In this document: one piece after another, positions 1-7,300 of the stretch | Position numbering within the stretch: position 1 is the stretch's first letter | Layout: each line of letters opens with the position of its first letter | Assembly: GCA_023229985.1 (NCBI GenBank) | Contig: JALNYF010000031.1 | Location: 1 to 25,509, forward strand | Source: Bacteroidales bacterium | GTDB lineage: Bacteria; Bacteroidota; Bacteroidia; Bacteroidales; WCHB1-69 | Reading direction: 5' to 3' | DNA: 25,509 nucleotides | Notes under the pieces: model-generated | What the model saw: only the letters and a program-made list of their open reading frames with translations | Database searches by the model: none | Told to the model about the DNA's origin: nothing | Program-made: the position numbers and the translations under genes

Positions 1-63
1 AGCTTCAATCGCTACTTTTGCTTTGAACTCCGGCGTAAATTTTCTTCTTGTTGCTTTTTTCAT
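1..63 (-). CDS. IS3-family transposase OrfA, N-terminal 21 residues (partial)
   Basis: The minus strand from position 63 reads an ATG followed by 20 sense codons to the window edge: MKKATRRKFTPEFKAKVAIE, then A. This basic start with the 'RRKFTPEFKAKVA' core is the usual beginning of the helix-turn-helix OrfA protein of IS3-family elements, which recognises the element ends. The rest of OrfA and the OrfB integrase lie outside the window. A TAnnTTTGC box sits just upstream on the same strand (71-79). It could also be a stand-alone OrfA remnant; the window cannot tell. Confidence 0.8.
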   Translation of the reverse strand, partial: MKKATRRKFTPEFKAKVAIEA

Positions 64-70
64 AATGGTT

Positions 71-79
71 GCAAAATTA
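71..79 (-). promoter_or_regulatory. Putative -7 element for the IS3 OrfA
   Basis: The minus strand reads TAATTTTGC, a match to the Bacteroidetes -7 consensus TAnnTTTGC, 8 nt before the OrfA ATG. No TTG lies at the expected distance upstream, so this is a partial match. Confidence 0.35.
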
Positions 80-122
80 GTCTTTTTTTTAACTTAGCTA
101 CCAGTCTCAAAATATGGCAGTA

Positions 123-1769
123 TTATAGATTATCGAGAACTACATCAAGTTCTTTTAAAACATCAACGTTTTCAGGTTCCCTTTCATCTAAATGTTCTGC
201 AAAATACTTTCCTGCAAAATAATAGTATAAATAAGGGTAATTAAAATCATAATTCCCCAAAGATGAAATGTGTATGATACCAGAAGCTTTTAATTTTTTT
301 AGGAGTACTTCTTTTCCTTCAGTCATATTAAATTCTTCTGTATACCTGTTATAAAACTCCATAAAATGCTCTTGGGACAAAGAAGACTGGTGCTTAAATC
401 TTTTATACGCAAATTCTGTCAGGAAGTTGATGTATGAATCCAAAGTTTCACTTATTACTCCTTGTTTTCCCAAAAACAAAATAATGAGAGCCTGGTAACA
501 ATATCCCTGAGAAGTAATCTCTTCATTTAAAGGCTTGTTTATTGTATCATAATTACTTAAAAGGGTTAATACAAAGAAAGGATAGGCCGGCATAATGTTC
601 TTTCCAAAAACTTTTCCCAATGCATCATCTACGACAGTCATACGTTCATCTATTTGCATATAATCACCATTTATGAACTCAGGATCGTAATTCGCTGTTT
701 CTGAAACGCATATCCATTTCCTTATAAGTTCATTTCGTAATGAGGGCTTTAATGGTTTTATTACGTATCTATCAAAGCCAATAGTTGTTTTTTCTTGAAA
801 AATATCAATATCAAATATCGTATCAACTATTATTACTAATTGTTTGAAAATGGACAGTTTTTCCAAAGCAGATTCTTTGTTTTTCGCTTTATGGAAATCA
901 TCGACAATCGGAACTATACGGTTTTGCTCATAATCCGCAATCTCGTATTCTGTATCATACTGTTCCTTAAATAGTTTATTTACTCTCGATGCCAAATCAC
1001 CTTGTAATAACTCTTGTTCATCCTTGACATATACAGGAATAAAGCCCTTCTCTTTAAGCATTAAAACAAACATTTTTGCCAATGTTGTTTTGCCTGATTG
1101 GTCTTCCCCAACAAGAGCAATTCTATCCCCTGAACTAAAGTCAGAAACGAGTTTTTCGAAAGACATTCTAATGTCACTACCAATATTATTCTTCTTCTCC
1201 ACATCTGGATGAACATAAATATCTGACATTTTTAGCTCATTTTTGTTCCCATGAGCTTTCGTTAATAAGGTAGCGTCATCAAGAAAAGCAATTTGTTTAT
1301 TGGAAAAAGACAGGTCTTTTAATCTCATATATTTGGCAGAAGCATTCTTTAAATGATTATAAACATCAAGCCATGCCTCATCAGAACTTGTAAAACTTGA
1401 CACTGGTTTCCCATCCGAAGGTATCGCCAAAAGTCGTTTCACATTTGACAAATCCAACCATGCACAGGGTGAGAGAATAACAGGTATTACAAGAACACCA
1501 TTTTTTCGCCTTAATTCAAGAGCTGTTTGCAATTCTTTTTTACATGCACCTGAACTGATATAGTATGATGAAATAAAACAACATATTATATCCCTATCTG
1601 CAAGATGTTCATCTATTCTATCCCAAAAGTCATCTCCCGCGGTGATGTCCTTGTCATACCACATTTCTAAAGTACCATTGACTCTCAATGGTTCAGTATG
1701 ACGCCAAAAGTCTTGTACACAATTGATGTCGTTATGACTATAGCTGATAAACAATTTCAAACTTGCCAT
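123..1769 (-). CDS. TIR domain + P-loop (STAND-like) NTPase, probably C-terminally truncated
   Basis: A 548-aa protein if started at the ATG at 1769, which begins MASLKLFISYSHND, the first beta-strand of a TIR fold. The frame is open further upstream to 1889, but that part crosses the putative promoter and has no domain character. Residues 4 to about 140 form the TIR domain, with the SSGACKKEL helix placing the likely NADase glutamate at E79. A Walker A motif GEDQSGKTT is at 221-229 and a Walker B-like IVPIVDDF at 285-292. The C-terminal helical part ends with YYYFAGKYFAEHL, a pattern of STAND NTPases. TIR-NTPase proteins of this kind often act in NAD-depleting phage defence; that role is inferred. 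The protein stops at VVLDNL immediately beside the IS3-like end, whereas relatives as I remember them continue. The DNA is AT-rich compared with the next operon. A divergent small gene starts 121 nt away. Confidence 0.8.
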   Translation of the reverse strand: MASLKLFISYSHNDINCVQDFWRHTEPLRVNGTLEMWYDKDITAGDDFWDRIDEHLADRDIICCFISSYYISSGACKKELQTALELRRKNGVLVIPVILSPCAWLDLSNVKRLLAIPSDGKPVSSFTSSDEAWLDVYNHLKNASAKYMRLKDLSFSNKQIAFLDDATLLTKAHGNKNELKMSDIYVHPDVEKKNNIGSDIRMSFEKLVSDFSSGDRIALVGEDQSGKTTLAKMFVLMLKEKGFIPVYVKDEQELLQGDLASRVNKLFKEQYDTEYEIADYEQNRIVPIVDDFHKAKNKESALEKLSIFKQLVIIVDTIFDIDIFQEKTTIGFDRYVIKPLKPSLRNELIRKWICVSETANYDPEFINGDYMQIDERMTVVDDALGKVFGKNIMPAYPFFVLTLLSNYDTINKPLNEEITSQGYCYQALIILFLGKQGVISETLDSYINFLTEFAYKRFKHQSSLSQEHFMEFYNRYTEEFNMTEGKEVLLKKLKASGIIHISSLGNYDFNYPYLYYYFAGKYFAEHLDEREPENVDVLKELDVVLDNL

Positions 1770-1802
1770 ATGCTTATTTATGTTTTTACTCCAATTTTGA
1801 AT

Positions 1803-1811
1803 GCAAAAATA
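1803..1811 (-). promoter_or_regulatory. Putative -7 element for the TIR-NTPase gene
   Basis: The minus strand reads TATTTTTGC (TAnnTTTGC consensus), 33 nt before the chosen ATG at 1769. The same nonamer recurs on the same strand at 1852-1860, so there may be two start sites. Neither copy has a TTG at 19 nt. The boxes lie inside the upstream extension of the reading frame, which supports the downstream start codon. Confidence 0.4.
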
Positions 1812-1864
1812 GTCTTTTTTTGGCAAAAGCAGCACTACTCGACAGGAAAAAGCAAAAATATTCG

Positions 1865-1873
1865 TATCTTCGC
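1865..1873 (+). promoter_or_regulatory. Putative -7 element for the small ribbon-helix-helix-like gene
   Basis: TATCTTCGC differs from the Bacteroidetes -7 consensus TAnnTTTGC at one base and ends 17 nt before the ATG at 1891. No TTG is seen at the expected upstream position. It faces away from the TIR-gene boxes within the same 121-nt intergenic stretch. Confidence 0.35.
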
Positions 1874-1890
1874 AGCAAAAAATCAGCACT

Positions 1891-2046
1891 ATGAAAGTTT
1901 TTATGATTGAGATTTACAACGATGAGATGGTCGCAAAGATGCAGCGCCTCAAAGATGAAAAGGGAATCACATTCGCCAGCCAATGCAGAGCGGGGCTGAA
2001 GATGTACTTCAAGGACTTGGAAAACCGTAGCGATACAAACTGCTGA
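1891..2046 (+). CDS. Small ribbon-helix-helix-like protein (51 aa)
   Basis: A 51-codon frame from ATG 1891 to TGA 2044-2046. The protein begins MKVFMIEIYNDEMVAKMQRL, with a short beta-like strand (VFMIEIY, residues 3-9). A first helix covers residues 11-25, a glycine turn comes at KGIT, and a second helix contains FASQCRAGLKMYF. That strand-helix-helix order with a polar G-x-T/S turn is the layout of Arc/CopG-type DNA-binding proteins, which act as dimers, often as antitoxins or local repressors. A promoter-like box lies upstream and a strong terminator 67 nt downstream, making a complete small transcription unit. It is divergent from the TIR-NTPase gene, so it could regulate that gene; this is inference. 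No exact family is recognised. Confidence 0.6.
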   Translation: MKVFMIEIYNDEMVAKMQRLKDEKGITFASQCRAGLKMYFKDLENRSDTNC

Positions 2047-2112
2047 CGACCCAACAAGGTTGTACCCAACTGCATTCTGCGAGGTGCCACCGACTTCGCT
2101 TTTCCCGACATG

Positions 2113-2143
2113 AAAAAGAGGGCCTTTTAGAGCCCTCTTTTTT
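2113..2143. terminator. Bidirectional Rho-independent terminator
   Basis: A perfect 11-bp stem, AAAAAGAGGGC (2113-2123) against GCCCTCTTTTT (2132-2142), with an 8-nt loop. The T tract follows the stem on the plus strand and the A tract gives a T tract on the minus strand. It therefore can stop the small plus-strand gene and the large minus-strand operon, which converge here. Confidence 0.85.
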
Positions 2144-2162
2144 ACGTGGCACAATCTGAAAG

Positions 2163-5100
2163 CTACTGCTTCACCAATTTGAGGTAATAGACCTTCCTGT
2201 CGGTGGTGACAACACGGACGATATATATGGCCTTGGTTATATGGCTGACATCGAAGCGGCAGTCATTGCGGAACACGGCAGTCTGCCTGCCATCCATGGT
2301 CAGCACTGTTATCTCCGCAACGCTCTCAGGTGCGATGCCCATCACCGTCACTTCGTCACGGGCAGGATTGGGGACGAGATAGGGGCCGTCTTGTAATGGA
2401 CGAACTTGCTTCTTTGGAGCACCAGAATCTCCAGAAGCAGGCATCTGTTTGAACCCCGTCGGTACCAGGTCAAGAAGCCCTTGTGCCTTCATACAAAATT
2501 TGGCATGGCAAAGTCTCTTGTTATCAAGACAGATAATGGCATGGAAACAAATCTCACCATCCTCGGCCGCCAGCTGTGTGAGCGTGGCATAACTCAACAT
2601 CAGGAGCCCCCTTGCCGTGTCCATAGGGACATACATATAGTTGAAGACAATAGACGGTTCTGTCCAAAGGTCAATCAGACCTGTGGTGTTGGAGGGAAAC
2701 AGAAGCGTAAAATCGAACCATGCGGTATGTGGAGGGTTGCTCAAATCAGCATTGAAGGTTTTCCCGATGATGTTCATGCCGCACTCGCAATTGATACAGT
2801 CATCCCAGTCAACTTTTTTGGAAAAGGTAAAAGTACACTTGTTTACCGTGTCCGTCAGCGTGAAACTCACGAAACCATTTTCAAAGTCGTGAAATTCGAC
2901 AAAGGCGGTTATTGTCCTTGTCTGCCCGGGTGGGATGACCACAGGCAGCACATTTGCGGAAAGGAGTGTGCTTGATGAATTGACAGTCAGACTGGAGAAA
3001 TTGATAGGATTGGATGTGGTCGGATTCTCATTCTGGATTATGATACGGAACAGATAATTGGGCATGCACTCCTTGACATGACATTCATATTTTACTTCAA
3101 CTTTGACATTGCAGGCACAGGGTTCCTCCTCAACAATGTCAAGAGAGGGTGAGCTGACGGAGCATCCGTTGCCGTAAGAGGCCTCCATGTGGTAGTTTCC
3201 AAATCCGTCAATAAGAAGTTCAGGTGAGGTTTGTGTGCCAGAGGAGTTGAGGACGGTGCCATGGTACCAATACCAGTGGAAGTTCTGGCCTGGGAATGGA
3301 TATAGGCCAAAGACCGGTATTTTAAACGCGAAGTCGTCGCAACGATAGTAGCAACCTGTAAGCAAAGCCTCGAAGTTGGGTGCGGGAGGGATTAAGAGAA
3401 AGGCATTTTTGGAAGGGCATCCCGAAAGGGAGTCTATGTAGTGGGCGGAAATGTAGCCATGCGTATAATAAAGGGCGGTGTCGCCGAAGAAGCCGTTGCT
3501 CCAAAGCAAGGAGATGCTGGTGTCGGAACGGACATTGACGGGTGGCTGGTGGATGCACTGATTGCCGTAGAGCGATATGGGCGGTGCGGGCACTTGAGGA
3601 TGTACGTTGTAGGCGTAGGAGGCTGTGGCCGTACAGCCCTCATCGTTGGTTACGGTAAGCGTGGCAAGGAACGAACCGGATTGTGCCGGCAAGAAATGGA
3701 TGTTGCCGTCTGTGAGCGTGCCAATATCGGGATCTGTCAGTGTCCACAGGTATGTATTGTCGGAGCCCGAGAATCCCGACAGCGCCACCTCCTCGCCATA
3801 GCAGTATTCGGAACGTCCTGTGATACGGGCTGTGGGAGCGTTGAGAAAGCCCACATTGCACATCGCTTCGGCCCGGCAACCGTAAGTATTATCCAGAACA
3901 TGCACGCGGTAGTCACCAGTATAATAAACGTAGTATGAGGGTATTCCAATAGTGTTGCCTAAATAATTTCCGTTTCCATACCATGTGAAATGGTTATTAG
4001 GCTGCATGCTTAGTGATTGGCATCTTATTTCTCTCGCATCACCAGGACAGACCGGATTACTTGATGTCGGAAGCAGATTGGTGTTCAGGAGATTGTTTGC
4101 ATGAACAGTAATAGTGTGTGTTACAGTGTCACGACAACCATTACCATCAGTAACAATGAGTGTGATAGAATACGGCGCATTGTGAACACAATAGCTATGA
4201 TAGATGTTATTACCATAATTGTATGATGTGTCACCAAAATCCCAATAGTAACTGAGACCGCTGCCATGGGTGGTAGCAGAGAAAAGCACGGGGGTCTGTT
4301 CGCACACGTTCAACGGCACATCGATGCTGAGGATGGTGGGAAGCGAGTCTATAAAGATGGTTTGGGATATGGAACAGGAGCCGATAGAGAGGGTGACGGT
4401 GGCGGAACCGTATGCCAGTTGGGAAGCAGCGAACACGGTGGACATATCCGGCGGCACAATCTGCACGGAAGCAGCCCCGTTGAGGGTGACCGTACGTGTC
4501 GGCACGCTGTAGCCGCTCCGGTAAAGGGAACGGTCGAAAACGGTGAGGCTGCCGTCGCAGTTGCGCACAAGCTCCAGCCCAAGCACATAGTCAACCGTGC
4601 AACTCAAGGTATCGCGATAGCACTGCCCGTCGTGTTCGGCCAATGCTGTGATGTGGTGTATCCCCGGCACATTGAAAACGAAGGATGCCGTGTCGGTTGT
4701 GGAGGACGGGGAAATGTCAGTCCCCGTCGGACTGGAAACCCATTCAAATGGACCGATGGCCGGATTGTTGACCTTCACCACAGCTGTATTACATTCTGCA
4801 TGCAGGAGGGAAAGAGGTCGTATCTCGCAGGTGTCAGGCATTGACGGTTGGTATTCATAGCAAAAATAGGAAGAACAGAACGGGGAGGTGAGAGAGGTGA
4901 CGGAGCAACAGTACAGTCCATAATTTCCAACGGTGATGGAAGCGGAGGTTTCATTCGGAAGGGTGTAGCCGTTGTAAAGCCAGAGGTAGGAGACACCCTG
5001 CTGATCGGGTACAGAAAGTTCACTGTTGTGGTACACGATATGGGAGGAAGGGGTCGGCAAAACAAGAACAGAAGAGTTCAACACGACGGAGTCGCAGCCG

Positions 5101-7262
5101 TCGGCGGGGAAATAGGTGAGCGAGTAGTGGATGATTCCTGCAGTGTCAAAGGCACGCAGGACGGTGGGATACGGGAATGTGATTTCCGTGTCAGAGAACT
5201 CCCAGCGGTAGAGGCTTCCTGCTGTCCCGCCGATTGCGGAGAATTGGCCTGAATAACCCGTACACAAAGTGTCGGGGCACACGAGCTGGGGCGGAGTCAC
5301 ATCCACCACATGAATGGTCACGTGATCGTAGCGCTCAAGTATGCTGCAGTAGGTGCGCTTAACCGTGACATCCACAAGATAGGGTGTCTGGGCATTGTAA
5401 AGATGATTGGTGCGAATTCCAACGTGGGGCAGCATGTGGTCGTCAAGGACGGATGCGGCATTGGCCGGTTCAACCGTCCACAGGTAGGTTACATTGGGGA
5501 GCTGGTCGGAAGCGTAATATTCCACGGAAGCCCCCGCACAGATGGTGGTGTCATCCGGTATGCCAAGCGGGAGCAGCCTGAAGGTGTCCACCTGATGGAT
5601 GTAGGCCTCTGAAGGGCATCCGTATTCATTGTCAATCTGATAGACGGCCACACCGCAGACCGTGTTTCCGTATTGCACGGAGACATTGTCCCCGTCATGC
5701 ACCGACGGGGAAACATCCGTGCACAGAGGCTTCCACTCGAGGTAGTACCGGGGATGAGTGGGGGTGGCGGAGAGCTGTATGGTGCTGTTGAAACAAGCCT
5801 CCTGTGGGCCTGTGACATTGGTGAGCGCAGGCGGTCTCGCCAGCACGGTTACACTATACTCCGCCGTATTGCAATAGATGTGGTTGGAAACGGTGATCCG
5901 ATACACGCCCGGACGGTTGAAGGTGTAGTGGATGGAATCTCTTACAGCCTGATACAGGAGATTGTTGACAGAGTCGTAAACGCACCATGTACCCGGGTCA
6001 TCTTCAGAAAGTCCGGCGGTGAAAACACCTTCATTGCCCTCGCAAAGCGTACTCACATCGCTTTCGATCTCCAGCCGCTTCATCGCGAACACCTTCTTGG
6101 TTGCAGTGAACGGGCCACAGTCAAGGAACGGGCAGTGGTAGTTGACCTTGATCACGTATGTGCCAGAGTTGCGAAATTCCACAAGGCACTGGTTGGGGTC
6201 TGTACCACCCCATATATAAGCCCCGGTAGTGGAGGCCAGAGTCCACTGGTAGTTTGTCGCCCCCCATGCAGGCAGACCGTACATCTCGTAGTCGCCGGTA
6301 CAAACCGTGTCGGGACCTGTGATCTCCACGTTGTCGCTGATGACCGGGACTTTGACGGAGATGAGCGCGTCGCAGGTCGTGTCGCATAGCGAGGCGTCAA
6401 GGGAAACAACCCCATATCCGGAAGAGGGTTCGCCCCATGAAACCGTGATGGTGGGGGTGCCCTGCCCCTGCGTGATGGCGCCTCCTTCCACAAGCCAATG
6501 GTACTGCGTGCAAGCCGGCCCCTCGGCGGTATAGGTGGCCTTTGTCCCTGCACAGGCCGTGCCATGACATGAAATTTCAAGTTTTGTATGGCCGGTGACC
6601 TTCACATAGATTTTCTCCTCGTCAACACAACCGCACTCGTTCTGAACGGAATGCGCGATGGAAAATTCGCCCGTCTGTCCCGGGCGTATGGAGTAGTGGT
6701 CTGACGAAGCATTCCCGTAGGGGGAACTCCACAGACAGCCTGTAATGGGTGTAGTGCCGGCCGAACTGATGTCGGTAAGTTCAATGAGCTCATCCTGACA
6801 GATCTCTATGTGCTTGAACCCGAAAGCGTCATAGTAAAAACCCGGCACAGAGGTGGAGGCAATATGTGGCGATTCTATCAGGAAAACGCAGACGTCAACT
6901 GTGCAGGTCAGGGAGTCGCCAATGTTGACCGATGCGGAGAGATGACCCATATCGCCGTCGCCCCACGTAACGATGACCGTTGCGCCCGTACTATCGGTCG
7001 TGAAATGGTCGGCTCCGCTGACCACCCACGAAACAGCCCCGACATGGTCGCATACTGCGGTATAGTTCACTGTGTTGCCTTTGCAGGCTAACCAGCAGTC
7101 TTCAGAACCATCAATGTGGGTAAGACGTCCTTCCGGGTTAATGGTGGTGAGCAGGCACTCGGAATCAAAGTCCGTCCTGATGTAAAGCCCGCAGGAGTCC
7201 TGGGCTTGGAGGTTGCCGCCGAATACGGTCAACAGCATGAGGATTAAATAAAACTTTTTCAT
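2163..7262 (-). CDS. Giant secreted multi-domain (PKD/Ig-like) protein with type A T9SS sorting domain
   Basis: A 1699-aa surface or secreted protein. The start MKKFYLILMLLTVFGGNLQA is a signal peptide with likely cleavage before Q21. The body is a chain of cysteine-containing Ig-like or PKD-like beta-sandwich units. Many contain a C-x-G or 'VCxGD' turn and a 'xYxWxx' strand, and a clear PKD unit (YYWDFGDTS, later YSITLIVTDGNGC) lies around residues 1003-1055. Residues 1628-1699 form the type A sorting domain (YLVPNPARDEVTVMG to YYLKLVKQ), which directs passage through the T9SS and is usually removed at the surface. It follows the 673-aa secreted protein by 38 nt and presumably shares its promoter. 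GC is near 60% on both sides of a roughly 40% patch at 3880-4260. Adhesion or scaffold roles are plausible; no enzyme motif is seen. Confidence 0.9.
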   Translation of the reverse strand: MKKFYLILMLLTVFGGNLQAQDSCGLYIRTDFDSECLLTTINPEGRLTHIDGSEDCWLACKGNTVNYTAVCDHVGAVSWVVSGADHFTTDSTGATVIVTWGDGDMGHLSASVNIGDSLTCTVDVCVFLIESPHIASTSVPGFYYDAFGFKHIEICQDELIELTDISSAGTTPITGCLWSSPYGNASSDHYSIRPGQTGEFSIAHSVQNECGCVDEEKIYVKVTGHTKLEISCHGTACAGTKATYTAEGPACTQYHWLVEGGAITQGQGTPTITVSWGEPSSGYGVVSLDASLCDTTCDALISVKVPVISDNVEITGPDTVCTGDYEMYGLPAWGATNYQWTLASTTGAYIWGGTDPNQCLVEFRNSGTYVIKVNYHCPFLDCGPFTATKKVFAMKRLEIESDVSTLCEGNEGVFTAGLSEDDPGTWCVYDSVNNLLYQAVRDSIHYTFNRPGVYRITVSNHIYCNTAEYSVTVLARPPALTNVTGPQEACFNSTIQLSATPTHPRYYLEWKPLCTDVSPSVHDGDNVSVQYGNTVCGVAVYQIDNEYGCPSEAYIHQVDTFRLLPLGIPDDTTICAGASVEYYASDQLPNVTYLWTVEPANAASVLDDHMLPHVGIRTNHLYNAQTPYLVDVTVKRTYCSILERYDHVTIHVVDVTPPQLVCPDTLCTGYSGQFSAIGGTAGSLYRWEFSDTEITFPYPTVLRAFDTAGIIHYSLTYFPADGCDSVVLNSSVLVLPTPSSHIVYHNSELSVPDQQGVSYLWLYNGYTLPNETSASITVGNYGLYCCSVTSLTSPFCSSYFCYEYQPSMPDTCEIRPLSLLHAECNTAVVKVNNPAIGPFEWVSSPTGTDISPSSTTDTASFVFNVPGIHHITALAEHDGQCYRDTLSCTVDYVLGLELVRNCDGSLTVFDRSLYRSGYSVPTRTVTLNGAASVQIVPPDMSTVFAASQLAYGSATVTLSIGSCSISQTIFIDSLPTILSIDVPLNVCEQTPVLFSATTHGSGLSYYWDFGDTSYNYGNNIYHSYCVHNAPYSITLIVTDGNGCRDTVTHTITVHANNLLNTNLLPTSSNPVCPGDAREIRCQSLSMQPNNHFTWYGNGNYLGNTIGIPSYYVYYTGDYRVHVLDNTYGCRAEAMCNVGFLNAPTARITGRSEYCYGEEVALSGFSGSDNTYLWTLTDPDIGTLTDGNIHFLPAQSGSFLATLTVTNDEGCTATASYAYNVHPQVPAPPISLYGNQCIHQPPVNVRSDTSISLLWSNGFFGDTALYYTHGYISAHYIDSLSGCPSKNAFLLIPPAPNFEALLTGCYYRCDDFAFKIPVFGLYPFPGQNFHWYWYHGTVLNSSGTQTSPELLIDGFGNYHMEASYGNGCSVSSPSLDIVEEEPCACNVKVEVKYECHVKECMPNYLFRIIIQNENPTTSNPINFSSLTVNSSSTLLSANVLPVVIPPGQTRTITAFVEFHDFENGFVSFTLTDTVNKCTFTFSKKVDWDDCINCECGMNIIGKTFNADLSNPPHTAWFDFTLLFPSNTTGLIDLWTEPSIVFNYMYVPMDTARGLLMLSYATLTQLAAEDGEICFHAIICLDNKRLCHAKFCMKAQGLLDLVPTGFKQMPASGDSGAPKKQVRPLQDGPYLVPNPARDEVTVMGIAPESVAEITVLTMDGRQTAVFRNDCRFDVSHITKAIYIVRVVTTDRKVYYLKLVKQ

Positions 7263-7300
7263 AGTGTTTGGATTTTAAGGTTTGATTGTCAAAAAATGTA

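Larger units (their letters stand above)
1..119 (-). mobile_element. IS3-type insertion sequence, one end (partial)
   Basis: This covers the OrfA start plus about 56 nt of non-coding end sequence. On the minus strand the candidate terminus begins TGCCATATTTTGAGACTGG at position 119, so it starts with the TG typical of IS3 ends. The neighbouring TIR gene meets its stop codon only 4-6 nt further on (123-125), which fits an insertion point at about 119-122 with a 3-4 nt target duplication. The other end is not in the window, so neither the inverted repeat nor the duplication can be confirmed. Confidence 0.5.

Noticed and set aside
1770..1889. N-terminal extension of the TIR protein (40 residues)
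   Set aside because: It runs through the promoter boxes, has no TIR-like character, and the downstream ATG starts directly at the TIR fold.
2047..2112. attC-like site of an integron cassette after the small gene (ACCCAAC occurs twice)
   Set aside because: No matching GTTRRRY partner and no attC-type long stem were found; the cassette idea has no other support.
2406..2975. Long plus-strand frames opposite the 1699-aa gene (also at 5673-6389 and 4266-4844)
   Set aside because: They are antisense shadows of a GC-rich gene, with no recognisable domains or promoter.
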